A DNA stretch of 64,000 nucleotides from Adiantum capillus-veneris (lineage: Eukaryota; Streptophyta; Polypodiopsida; Polypodiales; Pteridaceae), in contig CM043947.1 in the NCBI GenBank assembly GCA_014529385.2, forward strand, positions 104,435,811 through 104,499,810, read 5' to 3'. Below the pieces are notes generated by a model, which was not told the DNA's origin, made no database searches, and worked only from the letters and a program-made list of their open reading frames with translations. A program made the position numbers and the translations under genes. Shown here piece by piece: positions 10,966-25,426 of the stretch. Numbering within the stretch: position 1 is the stretch's first letter; each line of letters starts with the position of its first letter.

Positions 10966-11690
10966 AAAAAACAGTTATTTATCTCTCTCTCTCTCTCTAT
11001 CTATCTATCTCTGTATTTGCTATCTCTCTCTTGAAAATACATGCTCATGTATGTGTGCGTCTGTGTTATCTATGTGTATGTATGTATATTTGTGTTATTT
11101 CATTGTAATACTCATACATAATGCAGATACACAATTACACTTAATTACGATATGCACACATAGTATATATACATACATAAATATCACAAATAACTAACAC
11201 ATTGTAATACTAGTAAAATTGAATGGAAGACTTACTTGCGTGATCTGTTAAAGTCGATTCTTGTAGCGAGTTCTGGATGTATGCTGAGCTGATTTTCCTC
11301 TAATCCATTTGTAGATATGATTGTAACTTCTGTTTCTCAAAAATAGTAGTGTTGTTTAGTGATACACCTAATGGACATAAATGGTTTAAACTAGGACATG
11401 TAGACCAAAAATACGTGTATTTCTTTGGATGAATATATACACTTTTTGGTGACCCTTACCACAAGTGGTGGACCTTAAGACCAATGGACTATAAGGACCT
11501 CCAAACAATACCTTGTACACTCAATCCTTCTTGGTATCTAGGTTGGACAAGTGGTGGACCTTGTTCAAATTCTCTAACCACTCTCTCTAACATGGTGACA
11601 TAATTTAGGTGTGATAAATTCATATCTATGCAAACTAATATCAGTTTAGGCTTGTTAATTTGAATTTGTTTGAATTTATGTACAATATAA
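10966..11690. other. Simple-sequence and AT-rich spacer
   Basis: Pyrimidine runs, TATG/TATC simple repeats, then AT-rich DNA with one or two isolated core copies (near 11465 and 11543). No gene seen. Confidence 0.5.
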
Positions 11691-11937
11691 TGATTTGAGG
11701 TTTGCATATTTGAATTTAGGTGGTATAATGATATCTTTTTGTGGTAAACTTGAATTTAAAATCAATTTTGCGTAGAATATTTTAAATTTAAGTAGTAAAA
11801 TTTAAATTTTTATAAAAAAGTTTGAATTTTAAAATTTGGGCGGGATAGTTTAAAATTTAGGCGGGATATTTAAGATTTGGGAGGGATATTTTAAATTTAG
11901 GCGGGAAGGTTTTGAATTTATAGCGAGATCTCCCTTA
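11691..11937. promoter_or_regulatory. AT-rich tract with four GGCGGGA-type motifs
   Basis: TTTGGGCGGGATA, TTTAGGCGGGATA, TTTGGGAGGGATA and TTTAGGCGGGAAG occur about 20 bp apart between 11835 and 11910. The GCGGGA core resembles plant E2F sites (consensus TTTCCCGC and its complement). It may be a regulatory cluster or only a short degenerate tandem repeat. Confidence 0.3.
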
Positions 11938-14900
11938 CATAAGAGAGTATAGGTTGGACAAGTGGTGGACCTTCAAGATAGAGCATCCATGCTACTGGAC
12001 ATGATAGGTAGGGAATCTAGTTGAATATTGTATGTATAATATATATGTAATAGATCTAGCTTGGACAAGTGGTGGACCTTGGAATAAAACCCCATGTAAA
12101 ACATATCATGCACATTCCAAGTGGTCAAAAAAAATATCATTTAGAATATAGCCTTATAGGTTGGACAAGTGGTGGACCTTAACACCCAGATATTCTTCAT
12201 ATAATGACATAGCGTGGAAAACTGGTGAATCTTGAGACCAAACCATGCTACTAGCGATAATAGCTTGGACAAGTGGTGGACCTTGAAAGTAAACCCCCAT
12301 CTACGAAATATCGTGGGTTTAAGGTATTTCGATGGAGCCTAGCATCTTGGAGACATCGTGCATCTTGCTTCTCTTCATGTTTCAATGGAGCCTATCTTGG
12401 ACAAATGGTGGAGCATCCTTCTCTCCATGTTTCAATGGACCCTAGCTTGGACAAGTGGTGGACCTTTACTTCTCTCTATTATTCAATAGAGTTAGCTTGG
12501 ACAAGTGGTGGACCTTGGAACCAAACCCCCATTTAAAACCTATCATGGTCACTCCAAGTGGTGAGAAAGAATAACCTTTAAGATATAGCCTTATAGGTTG
12601 GACAAGTGGTGGACCTTAACACGCGCATATTCTTAATTTAATGACATAGAGTGGAAAAGTGGTGAATCTTGAGACCAAACCACTCAGGCTACTAGCAATA
12701 ATAGCTTGGACAAGTGGTGGACCTTGACTGTAAACCCCTCATCTACGACATATCGTGGGTTTAATGTTTTTCGATGGAGCCTAGCATCTTGGAGACATGG
12801 TGCACCTTGATTCTCCTCATGTTTCAATGGAGCCTACCTTGCACAAATGGTGGAGCGTCCTTCTCTCCATGTTTCAATGGACCCTAGCTTAGACAAGGGG
12901 TGGACCTTTGCTTCTCTCTATGTTTCAATAGAGTTAGCTTGGACAAGTGGTGGACCTTGGAACCAAACCCCCATGTAAAACCTATCATGGTCACTCCAAG
13001 TAGTAAGAAAGAATAACCTTTAAGATGTAGCCTTATAGGTTGGACAAGTGGTGGACCTTAACACCCACATATTCTTAATAAAAGTGGTGAATCTTGAGAC
13101 CAAACCACTCAGGCTACTAGCAATAATAGCTTGGACAAGTGGTGGACCTTGAATGTAAACCCCTCATCTACGAAATATCGTGGGTTTAATGTATTTTGAT
13201 GGAGCCTAGCATCTTGGAGACATGGTGCAGCTTGCTTCTCGTCATGTTTCAATGGACCCTATCTTGGACAAATGGTGGAGCATCCTTCTCTCCATGTTTC
13301 AATGGACCCTAGCTTGGACAAGTGGTGGACCTTTACTTCTCTCTATTATTCAATAGAGTTAGCTTGGACAAGTGGTGGACCTTGGAACCAAACCCCCATT
13401 TAAAACCTATCATGGTCACTCCAAGTGGTGAGAAAGAATAACCTTTAAGATATAGCCTTATAGGTTGGACAAGTGGTGGACCTTAACACGCGCATATTCT
13501 TAATTTAATGACATAGAGTGGAAAAGTGGTGAATCTTGAGACCAAACCACTCAGGCTACTAGCAATAATAGCTTGGACAAGTGGTGGACCTTGACTGTAA
13601 ACCCCTCATCTACGACATATCGTGGGTTTAATGTTTTTCGATGGAGCCTAGCATCTTGGAGACATGGTGCACCTTGATTCTCCTCATGTTTCAATGGAGC
13701 CTACCTTGCACAAATGGTGGAGCGTCCTTCTCTCCATGTTTCAATGGACCCTAGCTTAGACAAGGGGTGGACCTTTGCTTCTCTCTATGTTTCAATAGAG
13801 TTAGCTTGGACAAGTGGTGGACCTTGGAACCAAACCCCCATGTAAAACCTATCATGGTCACTCCAAGTAGTAAGAAAGAATAACCTTTAAGATGTAGCCT
13901 TATAGGTTGGACAAGTGGTGGACCTTAACACCCACATATTCTTAATAAAAGTGGTGAATCTTGAGACCAAACCACTCAGGCTACTAGCAATAATAGCTTG
14001 GACAAGTGGTGGACCTTGAATGTAAACCCCTCATCTACGAAATATCGTGGGTTTAATGTATTTTGATGGAGCCTAGCATCTTGGAGACATGGTGCAGCTT
14101 GCTTCTCGTCATGTTTCAATGGAGCCTATCTTGGACAAATGGTGGAGCATCCTTCTCTCCATGTTTCAATGGACCCTAGCTTGGACAAGTGGTGGACCTT
14201 TACTTCTCTCTATTATTCAATAGAGTTAGCTTGGACAAGTGGTGGACCTTGGAACCAAACCCCCATTTAAAACCTATCATGGTCACTCCAAGTGGTGAGA
14301 AAGAATAACCTTTAAGATATAGCCTTATAGGTTGGACAAGTGGTGGACCTTAACACGCGCATATTCTTAATTTAATGACATAGAGTGGAAAAGTGGTGAA
14401 TCTTGAGACCAAACCACTCAGGCTACTAGCAATAATAGCTTGGACAAGTGGTGGACCTTGACTGTAAACCCCTCATCTACGACATATCGTGGGTTTAATG
14501 TTTTTCGATGGAGCCTAGCATCTTGGAGACATGGTGCACCTTGATTCTCCTCATGTTTCAATGGAGCCTACCTTGCACAAATGGTGGAGCGTCCTTCTCT
14601 CCATGTTTCAATGGACCCTAGCTTAGACAAGGGGTGGACCTTTGCTTCTCTCTATGTTTCAATAGAGTTAGCTTGGACAAGTGGTGGACCTTGGAACCAA
14701 ACCCCCATGTAAAACCTATCATGGTCACTCCAAGTAGTAAGAAAGAATAACCTTTAAGATGTAGCCTTATAGGTTGGACAAGTGGTGGACCTTAACACCC
14801 ACATATTCTTAATAAAAGTGGTGAATCTTGAGACCAAACCACTCAGGCTACTAGCAATAATAGCTTGGACAAGTGGTGGACCTTGAATGTAAACCCCTCA

Positions 14901-17900
14901 TCTACGAAATATCGTGGGTTTAATGTATTTTGATGGAGCCTAGCATCTTGGAGACATGGTGCAGCTTGCTTCTCGTCATGTTTCAATGGAGCCTATCTTG
15001 AACAAATGGTGGAGTATCCTTCTCTCCATGTTTCAATGGACCCTAGCTTGGACAAGTGGTGGACCTTTGTTTCTCTCTATGTTTCAATAGAGTTAGCTTG
15101 GACAAGTGGTGGACCTTGGAACCAAACCCCCATGTAAAACCTATCATGGTCACTCCAAGTGGTAATAAAGAATAACCTTTAAGATGTAGCCTTATAGGTT
15201 GGACAAGTGGTGGACCTTAACACGCGCATATTCTTAATATAATGACATAGAGTGGAAAAGTGGTGACTCTTGAGACCAAACCACTCAGGCTCCTAGCAAT
15301 AATAGCTTGGACAAGTCGTGGACCTTGAATGTACACCCCTCATCTACGACATATCGTGGGTTTAATGTTTTTCAATGGAGCTTAGCATCTTGGAGACATG
15401 GTGCACCTTGCTTCTCCTCATGTTTGAATGGAGCCTACCTTGGACAAATGGTGGAGCATCCTTCTCTCCATGTTTCAATGGACCGTAGCTTAGACAAGGG
15501 GTGGACCTTTGCTTCTCTCTATGTTTCAATAGAGTTAGCTTGGACAAGTGGTGGACCTTGGAACCAAACCCCCATGTAAAACCTATCATGGTCACTCCAA
15601 GTAGTAAGAAAGAATAACCTTTAAGATGTAGCCTTATAGGTTGGACAAGTGGTGGACCTTAACACGCGCATATTCTTAATTTAATGACATAGAGTGGAAA
15701 AGTGGTGAATCTTGAGACCAAACCATGCTACTAGCGATAATAGCTTGGACAAGTGGTGGACCTTGAAAGTAAACCCCCCATCTACGAAATATCGTGGGTT
15801 TAAGGTATTTCGATGGAGCCTAGCATCTTGGAGACATCGTGCATCTTGCTTCTCTTCATGTTTCAATGGAGCCTATCTTGGACAAATGGTGGAGCATCCT
15901 TCTCTCCATGTTTCAATGGACCCTAGCTTGGACAAGTGGTGGACCTTTACTTCTCTCTATTATTCAATAGAGTTAGCTTGGACAAGTGGTGGACCTTGGA
16001 ACCAAACCCCCATTTAAAACCTATCATGGTCACTCCAAGTGGTGAGAAAGAATAACCTTTAAGATATAGCCTTATAGGTTGGACAAGTGGTGGACGTTAA
16101 CACGCGCATATTCTTAATTTAATGACATAGAGTGGAAAAGTGGTGAATCTTGAGACCAAACCACTCAGGTTACTAGCAATAATAGCTTGGACAAGTGGTG
16201 GACCTTGACTGTAAACCCCTCATCTACGACATATCGTGGGTTTAATGTTTTTCGATGAAGCCTAGCATCTTGGAGACATGGTGCACCTTGATTCTCCTCA
16301 TGTTTCAATGGAGCCTACCTTGCACAAATGGTGGAGCGTCCTTCTCTCCATGTTTCAATGGACCCTAGCTTAGACAAGGGGTGGACCTTTGCTTCTCTCT
16401 ATGTTTCAATAGAGTTAGCTTGGAGAAGTGGTGGACCTTGGAACCAAACCCCCATGTAAAACCTATCATGGCCACTCCAAGTAGTAAGAAAGAATAACCT
16501 TTAAGATGTAGCCTTATAGGTTGGACAAGTGGTGGACCTTAACACCCACATATTCTTAATAAAAGTGGTGAATCTTGAGACCAAACCACTCAGGCTACTA
16601 GCAATAATAGCTTGGACAAGTGGTGGACCTTGAATGTAAACCCCTCATCTATGAAATATCATGGGTTTAATGTATTTTGATGGAGCCTAGCATCTTGGAG
16701 ACATGGTGCAGCTTGCTTCTCGTCATGTTTCAATGGAGCCTATCTTGGACAAATGGTGGAGCATCCTTCTCTCCATGTTTCAATGGACCCTAGCTTGGAC
16801 AAGTGGTGGACCTTTGTTTCTCTCTATGTTTCAATAGAGTTAGCTTGGACAAGTGGTGGACCTTGGAACCAAACCCCCATGTAAAACCTATCATGGTCAC
16901 TCCAAGTGGTGAGAAAGAATAACCTTTAAGATATAGCCTTATAGGTTGGACAAGTGGTGGACCTTAACACGCGCATATTCTTAATTAATGACATAGAGTG
17001 GAAAAGTGGTGAATCTTGAGACCAAACCACTCAGGCTACTAGCAATAATAGCTTGGACAAGTGGTGGACCTTGACTGTAAACCCCTCATCTACGACATAT
17101 CGTGGGTTTAATGTTTTTCGATGGAGCCTAGCATCTTGGAGACATGGTGCACCTTGATTCTCCTCATGTTTCAATGGAGCCTACCTTGCACAAATGGTGG
17201 AGCGTCCTTCTCTCCATGTTTCAATGGACCCTAGCTTAGACAAGGGGTGGACCTTTGCTTCTCTCTATGTTTCAATAGAGTTAGCTTGGACAAGTGGTGG
17301 ACCTTGGAACCAAACCCCCATTTAAAACCTATCATGGTCACTCCAAGTGGTGAGAAAGAATAACCTTTAAGATATAGCCTTATAGGTTGGACAAGTGGTG
17401 GACCTTAACACGCGCATATTCTTAATTTAATGACATAGAGTGGAAAAGTGGTGAATCTTGAGACCAAACCACTCAGGCTACTAGCAATAATAGCTTGGAC
17501 AAGTGGTGGACCTTGACTGTAAACCCCTCATCTACGACATATCGTGGGTTTAATGTTTTTCGATGGAGCCTAGCATCTTGGAGACATGGTGCACCTTGAT
17601 TCTCCTCATGTTTCAATGGAGCCTACCTTGCACAAATGGTGGAGCGTCCTTCTCTCCATGTTTCAATGGACCCTAGCTTAGACAAGGGGTGGACCTTTGC
17701 TTCTCTCTATGTTTCAATAGAGTTAGCTTGGACAAGTGGTGGACCTTGGAACCAAACCCCCATGTAAAACCTATCATGGTCACTCCAAGTAGTAAGAAAG
17801 AATAACCTTTAAGATATAGCCTTATAGGTTGGACAAGTGGTGGACCTTAACACCCACATATTCTTAATAAAAGTGGTGAATCTTGAGACCAAACCACTCA

Positions 17901-20900
17901 GGCTACTAGCAATAATAGCTTGGACAAGTGGTGGACCTTGAATGTAAACCCCTCATCTACGAAATATCGTGGGTTTAATGTATTTCGATGGAGCCTAGCA
18001 TCTTGGAGACATGGTGCAGCTTGCTTCTCGTCATGTTTCAATGGAGCCTATCTTGAACAAATGGTGGAGTATCCTTCTCTCCATGTTTCAATGGACCCTA
18101 GCTTGGACAAGTGGTGGACCTTTGTTTCTCTCTATGTTTCAATAGAGTTAGCTTGGACAAGTGGTGGACCTTGGAACCAAACCCCCATGTAAAACCTATC
18201 ATGGTCACTCCAAGTGGTAATAAAGAATAACCTTTAAGATGTAGCCTTATAGGTTGGACAAGTGGTGGACCTTAACACGCGCATATTCTTAATATAATGA
18301 CATAGAGTGGAAAAGTGGTGACTCTTGAGACCAAACCACTCAGGCTACTAGCAATAATAGCTTGGACAAGTGGTGGACCTTGAATGTACACCCCTCATCT
18401 ACGACATATCGTGGGTTTAATGTTTTTCAATGGAGCTTAGCATCTTGGAGACATGGTGCACCTTGCTTCTCCTCATGTTTCAATGGAGCCTACCTTGGAC
18501 AAATGGTGGAGCATCCTTCTCTCCATGTTTCAATGGACCGTAGCTTAGACAAGGGGTGGACCTTTGCTTCTCTCTATGTTTCAATAGAGTTAGCTTGGAC
18601 AAGTGGTGGACCTTGGAACCAAACCCCCATGTAAAACCTATCATGGTCACTCCAAGTAGTAAGAAAGAATAACCTTTAAGATGTAGCCTTATAGGTTGGA
18701 CAAGTGGTGGACCTTAACACCCACATATTCTTAATAAAAGTGGTGAATCTTGAGACCAAACCACTCAGGCTACTAGCATAATAGCTTGGACAAGTGGTGG
18801 ACCTTGAATGTAAACCCCTCATCTACGAAATATCGTGGGTTTAATGTATTTCGATGGAGCCTAGCATCTTGGAGACATGGTGCAGCTTGCTTCTCGTCAA
18901 GTTTCAATGGAGCCTATCCTGGACAAATGGTGGAGCATCCTTCTCTCCATGTTTCAATGGACCCTAGGTTGGACAAGTGGTGGACCTTTGTTTCTCTCTA
19001 TGTTTCAATAGAGTTAGCTTGGACAAGTGGTGGACCTTGGAACCAAACCCCCATGTAAAACCTATCATGGTCACTCCAAGTGGTAATAAAGAATAACCTT
19101 TAAGATGTAGCCTTATAGGTTGGACAAGTGGTGGACCTTAACACGCGCATATTCTTAATATAATGACATAGAGTGGAAAAGTGGTGAATCTTGAGACCAA
19201 ACCACTCAGGCTACTAGCAATAATAGCTTGGACAAGTGGTGGACCTTGAATGTAAACCCCTCATCTACGACATATCGTGGGTTTAATGTTTTTCAATGGA
19301 GCCTAGCATCTTGGAGACATGGTGCACCTTGCTTCTCCTCATGTTTCAATGGAGCCTACCTTGGACAAATGGTGGAGCATCCTTCTCTCCATGTTTCAAT
19401 GGACCCTAGCTTGGACAAGTGGTGGACCTTTGCTTCTCTCTATGTTTCAATAGAGTTAGCTTGGACAAGTGGTGGACCTTGGAACCAAACCCCCATGTAA
19501 AACCTATCATGGTCACTCCAAGTAGTAGAAAGAATAACCTTTAAGATGTAGCCTTATAGGTTGGACAAGTGGTGGACCTTAACACCCACATATTCTTAAT
19601 AAAAGTGTGTGAATCTTGAGACCAAACCACTCAGGCTACTAGCAATAATAGCTTGGACAAGTGGTGGACCTTGAATGTAAACCCCTCATCTACGAAATAT
19701 CGTGGGTTTAATGTATTTCGATGGAGCCTAGCATCTTGGAGACATGGTGCAGCTTGCTTCTCGTCATGTTTCAATGGAGCCTATCTTGGACAAATGGTGG
19801 AGCATCCTTCTCTCCATGTTTCAATGGACCCTAGCTTGGACAAGTGGTGGACCTTTGTTTCTCTCTATGTTTCAATAGAGTTAGCTTGGACAAGTGGTGG
19901 ACCTTGGAACCAAACCCCATGTAAAACCTATCATGGTCACTCCAAGTGGTAATAAGAATAACCTTTAAGATGTAGCCTTATAGGTTGGACAAGTGGTGGA
20001 CCTTAACACGCGCATATTCTTAATATAATGACATAGAGTGGAAAAGTGGTGAATCTTGAGACCAAACCACTCAGGCTACTAGCAATAATAGCTTGGACAA
20101 GTGGTGGACCTTGAATGTAAACCCCTCATCTACGACATATCGTGGGTTTAATGTTTTTCGATGGAGCCTAGCATCTTGGAGACATGGTGCACCTTGCTTC
20201 TCCTCATGTTTCAATGGAGCCTACTTGGACAAATGGTGGAGCATCCTTCTCTCCATGTTTCAATGGACCCTAGCTTAGACAAGGGGTGGACCTTTGCTTC
20301 TCTCTATGTTTCAATAGAGTTAGCTTGGACAAGTGGTGGACCTTGGAACCAAACCCCCATGTAAAACCTATCATGGTCACTCCAAGTAGTAAGAAAGAAT
20401 AACCTTTAAGATGTAGCCTTATAGGTTGGACAAGTGGTGGACCTTAACACCCACATATTCTTAATAAAAGTGGTGAATCTTGAGACCAAACCACTCAGGC
20501 TACTAGCAATAATAGCTTGGACAAGTGGTGGACCTTGAATGTAAACCCCTCATCTACGAAATATCGTGGGTTTAATGTATTTCGATGGAGCCTAGCATCT
20601 TGGAGACATGGTGCAGCTTGCTTCTCGTCATGTTTCAATGGAGCCTATCTTGGACAAATGGTGGAGCATCCTTCTCTCCATGTTTCAATGGACCCTAGCT
20701 TGGACAAGTGGTGGACCTTTGTTTCTCTCTATGTTTCAATAGAGTTAGCTTGGACAAGTGGTGGACCTTGGAACCAAACCCCCATGTAAAACCTATCATG
20801 GTCACTCCAAGTGGTAATAAGAATAACCTTTAAGATGTAGCCTTATAGGTTGGACAAGTGGTGGACCTTAACACCCGCATATTCTTAATATAATGACATA

Positions 20901-23900
20901 GAGTGGAAAAGTGGTGAATCTTGAGACCAAACCACTCAGGCTACTAGCAATAATAGCTTGGACAAGTGTTGGACCTTGAATGTAAACCCCTCATCTACGA
21001 CATATCATGGGTTTAATGTTTTCGATGGAGCCTAGCATCTTGGAGACATGGTGCACCTTGATTCTCCTCATGTTTCAATGGAGCCTACCTTGGACAAATG
21101 GTGGAGCATCCTTCTCTCCATGTTTCAATGGACCCTAGCTTAGACAAGGGGTGGACCTTTGCTTCTCTCTATGTTTCAATAGAGTTAGCTTGGACAAGTG
21201 GTGGACCTTGGAACCAAACCCCCATGTAAAACCTATCATGGTCACTCCAAGTAGTAAGAAAGAATAACCTTTAAGATGTAGCCTTATAGGTTGGACAAGT
21301 GGTGGACCTTAACACCCACATATCTTAATAAAAGTGGTGAATCTTGAGACCAAACCACTCACGCTACCTAGCAATAATAGCTAGGAAAACCATTAAGATA
21401 TAGTCTTTCAAGGGGTGAGAAAGTAACCATTAAGATATAGCCTTATAGGTTGGACAAGTGGTGGACCTTAACACCCAAAAATTCTTAATATAATGATAGA
21501 GTGAAAAGTGTGAATCTTGAAGCAAACCACTCAAGCTACTATCGATAATAGGTTGGACAAATTGTTGATCTTGAATGTAAACTCCCCATGTACAAAATAA
21601 CGTGGGTTTAAGGTATTTCGATGGAGTCTAGCATCTTGGAGACATGGTGCAGCTTGCTTCTCTTCATGTTTCAATGGAGCCTATCTTGGACAAATGGTGG
21701 AGCATCCTTCTCTCCATGTTTTCAATGGACCCTAGCTTAGACAAGTGGTGGACCTTTGCTTCTCTCTATGTTTCAATAGAGTTAGCTTGGACAAGTGGTG
21801 GACCTTGGAACCAACCCCCCATGTAAAACCTTCATGGTCACTCCAAGTGGTCAGAAAGAATAACCTTAAGATATAGCCTTATAGGTTGGACAAGTGGTGG
21901 ACCTTAACACCCAAATATTCTTAATATAATGACACAGAGTGAAAAAGTGGTGAATCTTGAGACCAAACCACTCATGCTACTAGCGTTAATAGGTTGACAA
22001 TGGGTGGACCTTGAATGTAAACCTTTCCATGTTTCAATAGGAGCCTAGCTTCGACAAATGGTGGAGCATCGTCTTCTCTCCATGTTTCAATGGAGCCTAG
22101 CTTTGACAAGTGGTGGACCTTTGCTTCTCTCTATGTTTCAATAGAGTTAGCTTGGACAAGTGGTGGACCTTGGAACCAAACCCTATGTAAAACATATCAT
22201 GGACATTTCAAGTGGTGAGAAAGAATACCCTTTAAGATATAGCTTATAGGTTGGACAAGTGGTGGACCTTAACACCTAGATCTTCTTAATATAATGACAT
22301 AGAGTGGAAAAGTGGTGAATCTTGAGACCAACCACTCATGCTACTAGGGATAATAGCTTGGAAAAGTGGTGGACCTTGACGTTAAACCCCACATGTAAAC
22401 AATATCGTGGGTTTAAGGTATTTCCATGGAAGCTAGAATCTTGGAGACATGGTGCAGCTTGCTTCTCTTCATGTTTCAATGGAGCCTATCTTGGACAAAT
22501 GGTGGAGCATCCTTCTCTCCATGTTTCAATGGACCCTAGCTTGGACAAGTGGTGGACCTTTGTTCTCTCTATGTTTCAATAGAGATTAGCTTGGACAAGT
22601 GGTGGACCTTGAAACCAAACCCCCTGTAAAAACATATCATGGTCATTCCAATTGGTGAGAAAGATAATACCCTTTAAGATCTAGCCTTATAGGTTGGACA
22701 AGTGGTGGACCTAACAAACCTAGATCTTCCATAATATAACGACAAAGATGTAAAAGTGGTTGAATCTTGAGACCCAACCACTCATGCTACTAGGGATAAT
22801 AGCTTGGAAAAGTGGTGACCTTGACGTTAAACCCCACATGTAAACAATATCGTGGGTTTAAGGTATTTCAATGGATCCTAGCATCTTGGAGACATGGTGC
22901 AGATTGCTTCCTTCATGTTTCAATGGAGCCTATCTTGGACAAATGGTGGAGCATCCTTCTCTCCATGTTTCAATGGAGCCTAGCTTGGACAAGTGGTGGA
23001 CCTTTGCTTCTCTCTATGTTTCAATAGAGTTAGCTTGGACAAGTGGTGGGCCTTGGAACCAAACTCCCATGTAAAACCTATCTTGGTAACTCCAAGTGGT
23101 GAGAAAGAATAAAGTTTAAGATATAGCCTTATAGGTTGGACAAGTGGTGGACCTTAGCACCCAGATATTCTTAATAGAATGACATAGAGTGGAAAAATGG
23201 TGAATCTTGAGACCAAACCACTCATGCTACTAGAGATAATAGGTTGGACAAGTGGTGGACCTTGAATGTAAACCCCCCATGTACAAAATATCATGGGTTT
23301 GAGGTATTTCAATGGAGCCTAGCATCTTGGAGACATGGTGTAGCTTGCTTCTCTTCATGTTTCAATGGAGTGTATCTTGGACAAATGGTGGAGCATCCTT
23401 CTCTCCATGTTTCAATGGACCCTAGCTTGGACAAGTGGTGGACCTTTGATTCTCTCTATGTTTCAATAGAGTTAGCTTGGACAAGTGGTGGACCTTGAAA
23501 CAAAACCCCCATGTAAAACCTATGCTGGTCACTCCAAGTGGTGAGAAAGAATAACCCTTAAGATATAGCCTTATAGGTTGGACAAGTGGTGGACCTTAAC
23601 ACCCAAATATTCTTAATATAATGACAGAGTGAAAAAGTGGTGAATCTTGAGACCAAACCACTCATGCTACTAGCGTTAATAGGTTGGACAAGTGGTGGAC
23701 CTTGAATGTAAACCCCCCATGTTTCAATAGAGTTAGCTTCGACAAATGGTAGAGGATCCTTCTCTCCATGTTTCAATGGAGCCTAGCTTGGACAAGTGGT
23801 GGACCTTTGTTTCTCTCTATGTTTCAATAGAGTTAGCTTGGACAAGTGGTGGACCTTGGAGCCAAACCCCCATGTAAAACATATCATGGACATTTCAAGT

Positions 23901-25290
23901 GGTGAGAAAGAATACCCTTTAAGATATACCCTTAGTGGTTGGACAAGTGGTCGACCTTAACACCCAGATCTCTTAACGTAATGACATAGAGTGGAAAAGT
24001 AAGATGACATGAGATCAAAAAGTGGTGAATCTTCAGACCAAACACTCATGCTACTAGAGATAATAGGTTGGACAAGTGGTGGACCTTGAATGTAAACTCC
24101 CCATGTACAAAATATCATGGGTTTAAGGTATTTCAATGGATCTTAGCATCTTGGAGACATGGTGCAGCTTGCTTCTCTTCATGTTTCAATGGAGCCTATC
24201 TTGGACAAATGGTGGAGCATCCTTCTCTCCATGTTTCAATGGACCCTAGCTTAGACAAGTGGTGGACCTTTGCTTCTCTCTATGTTTCAATAGAGTTAGC
24301 TTGGACAAGTGGTGGAACTTGGAACCAAACCCCCATGTAAAACCTATCATGGTCATTCAAGTGGTGAGAAAGAATACCCTTTAAGATATAGCCTTATAGG
24401 TTGGACAAGTGGTGGACCTTAACACCCAGATCTTCTTAATATAATGACATAGAGTAGAAAAGTGGTGAATCTTGACATCAAACCACTCATGCTACTAGTG
24501 ATAATAGGTTGGACAAGTGGTGGACCTTGAATGTAAACCCCCCATGTACGAAATATCATGGGTTTAAGATATTTCAATGGAGCCTAGCATTTTGGAGACA
24601 TGGTGCAGCTTGCTTCTCTTCATGTTTCAATCAAACCTGGCTTGGACAAATGGTGGAGCATCCTTCTCTCCATGTTTCAATGGAGCCTAGCTTGGACAAG
24701 TGGTGGACCTTTGATTCTCTCTATGTTTCAATAGAGTTAGCTTGGACAAGTGGTGGACCTTGGAACCGTACCCCTATGTAAAACCCATCATGTGCATTCC
24801 AAGTGGTGGTAAATAATACCATTTAAGATATAGCCTTATAGGTTGGACAAGTGGTGGACCTTAAACACCCAGATCTTCTTAATATAATGACATAGAGTGG
24901 AAAAGTGGTGAATCTTGAGACCAAACCACTCATGCTACTAGGGATAATAGGTTGGACAAGTGGTGGACCTTGAATTTAAACCCCACATATAAAAATATCA
25001 TGGGTTTAAGGTATTTCAATGGAGCCTAGCATCTCAAAGACATGGTGCATCTTGTTTCTCTTCATGTTTCAATGGAGCCTATTTTGGACAAATGGTGGAG
25101 CATCCTTCTCTCCATGTTTCAATGGACCCTAGATTGGACAAGTGGTGGACCTTTGCTTCTCTCTATGTTTCTTTTCAATATAGTTAGCCTATATTAGACA
25201 ATTAGTAGACCTCCAATCTCTCCATGTTGTCTAGAGCTAAGCTTGGACAAGTGGTGGACCTTACTTCTCCCTTCCCTTAGTTTACTAGCT
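11938..25290. repeat. Minisatellite array 2 (main array, core on + strand)
   Basis: Over 13 kb built from the core TTGGACAAGTGGTGGACCTT, usually four or five copies per monomer of about 430 bp. Each monomer also carries a diverged core (TTGGACAAATGGTGGAGCAT), a TCTCTCCATGTTTCAATGGA segment repeated in variants, and GTGGTGAATCTTGAGACC. Copies between 12,250 and 21,366 are near-identical and ordered; those from 21,400 to 25,290 are more diverged, with many small indels. The array ends about 140 bp before the acceptor of the next gene. Confidence 0.95.
12250..21366. repeat. Higher-order satellite: alternating 425/442-bp monomers
   Basis: The marker ACTAGCAATA (or close variants) starts at 12250, 12691, 13116, 13558, 13983, 14425, 14850, 15292, 15730, 16172, 16597, 17038, 17480, 17905, 18347, 18772, 19213, 19638, 20078, 20502, 20943 and about 21366. 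Intervals mostly alternate between about 442 and 425 bp, giving a dimer of about 867 bp; the short monomer lacks 17 bp around TTAATGACATAGAGTGG. The alternation breaks in a few places (15292-16172 and 17038-17480), as expected from unequal exchange. Confidence 0.92.
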
Positions 25291-25426
25291 TAAATGATCA
25301 CTATGTTGTATACTTTTTGCTTAGAATCTAGCTTGAACAAGTGGTGGAACTTGTATTCACACAAACTTAATCCATTACAAAAAAAGTATATGTTAAAAAT
25401 AACATTTGGTTTTTTTTTTGTTTCAG

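Noticed and set aside
10247-10967. Several overlapping ORFs on both strands near the 90-bp repeats.
   Set aside because: They follow from the tandem repeat and simple sequence; opposite strands and different frames are equally open.
12250-21366. Centromeric satellite of the host.
   Set aside because: The array lies wholly between the ends of a defined transposon and related diverged arrays fill the same element. A genome-wide search could still show spread to centromeres.
12273-24781. A series of similar 60-100 codon ORFs (MDKWWTLNV... type), one in most satellite monomers.
   Set aside because: They recur only because the DNA repeat recurs. They vary with every indel, have no recognisable domain, and similar frames appear on the other strand in the inverted arm.
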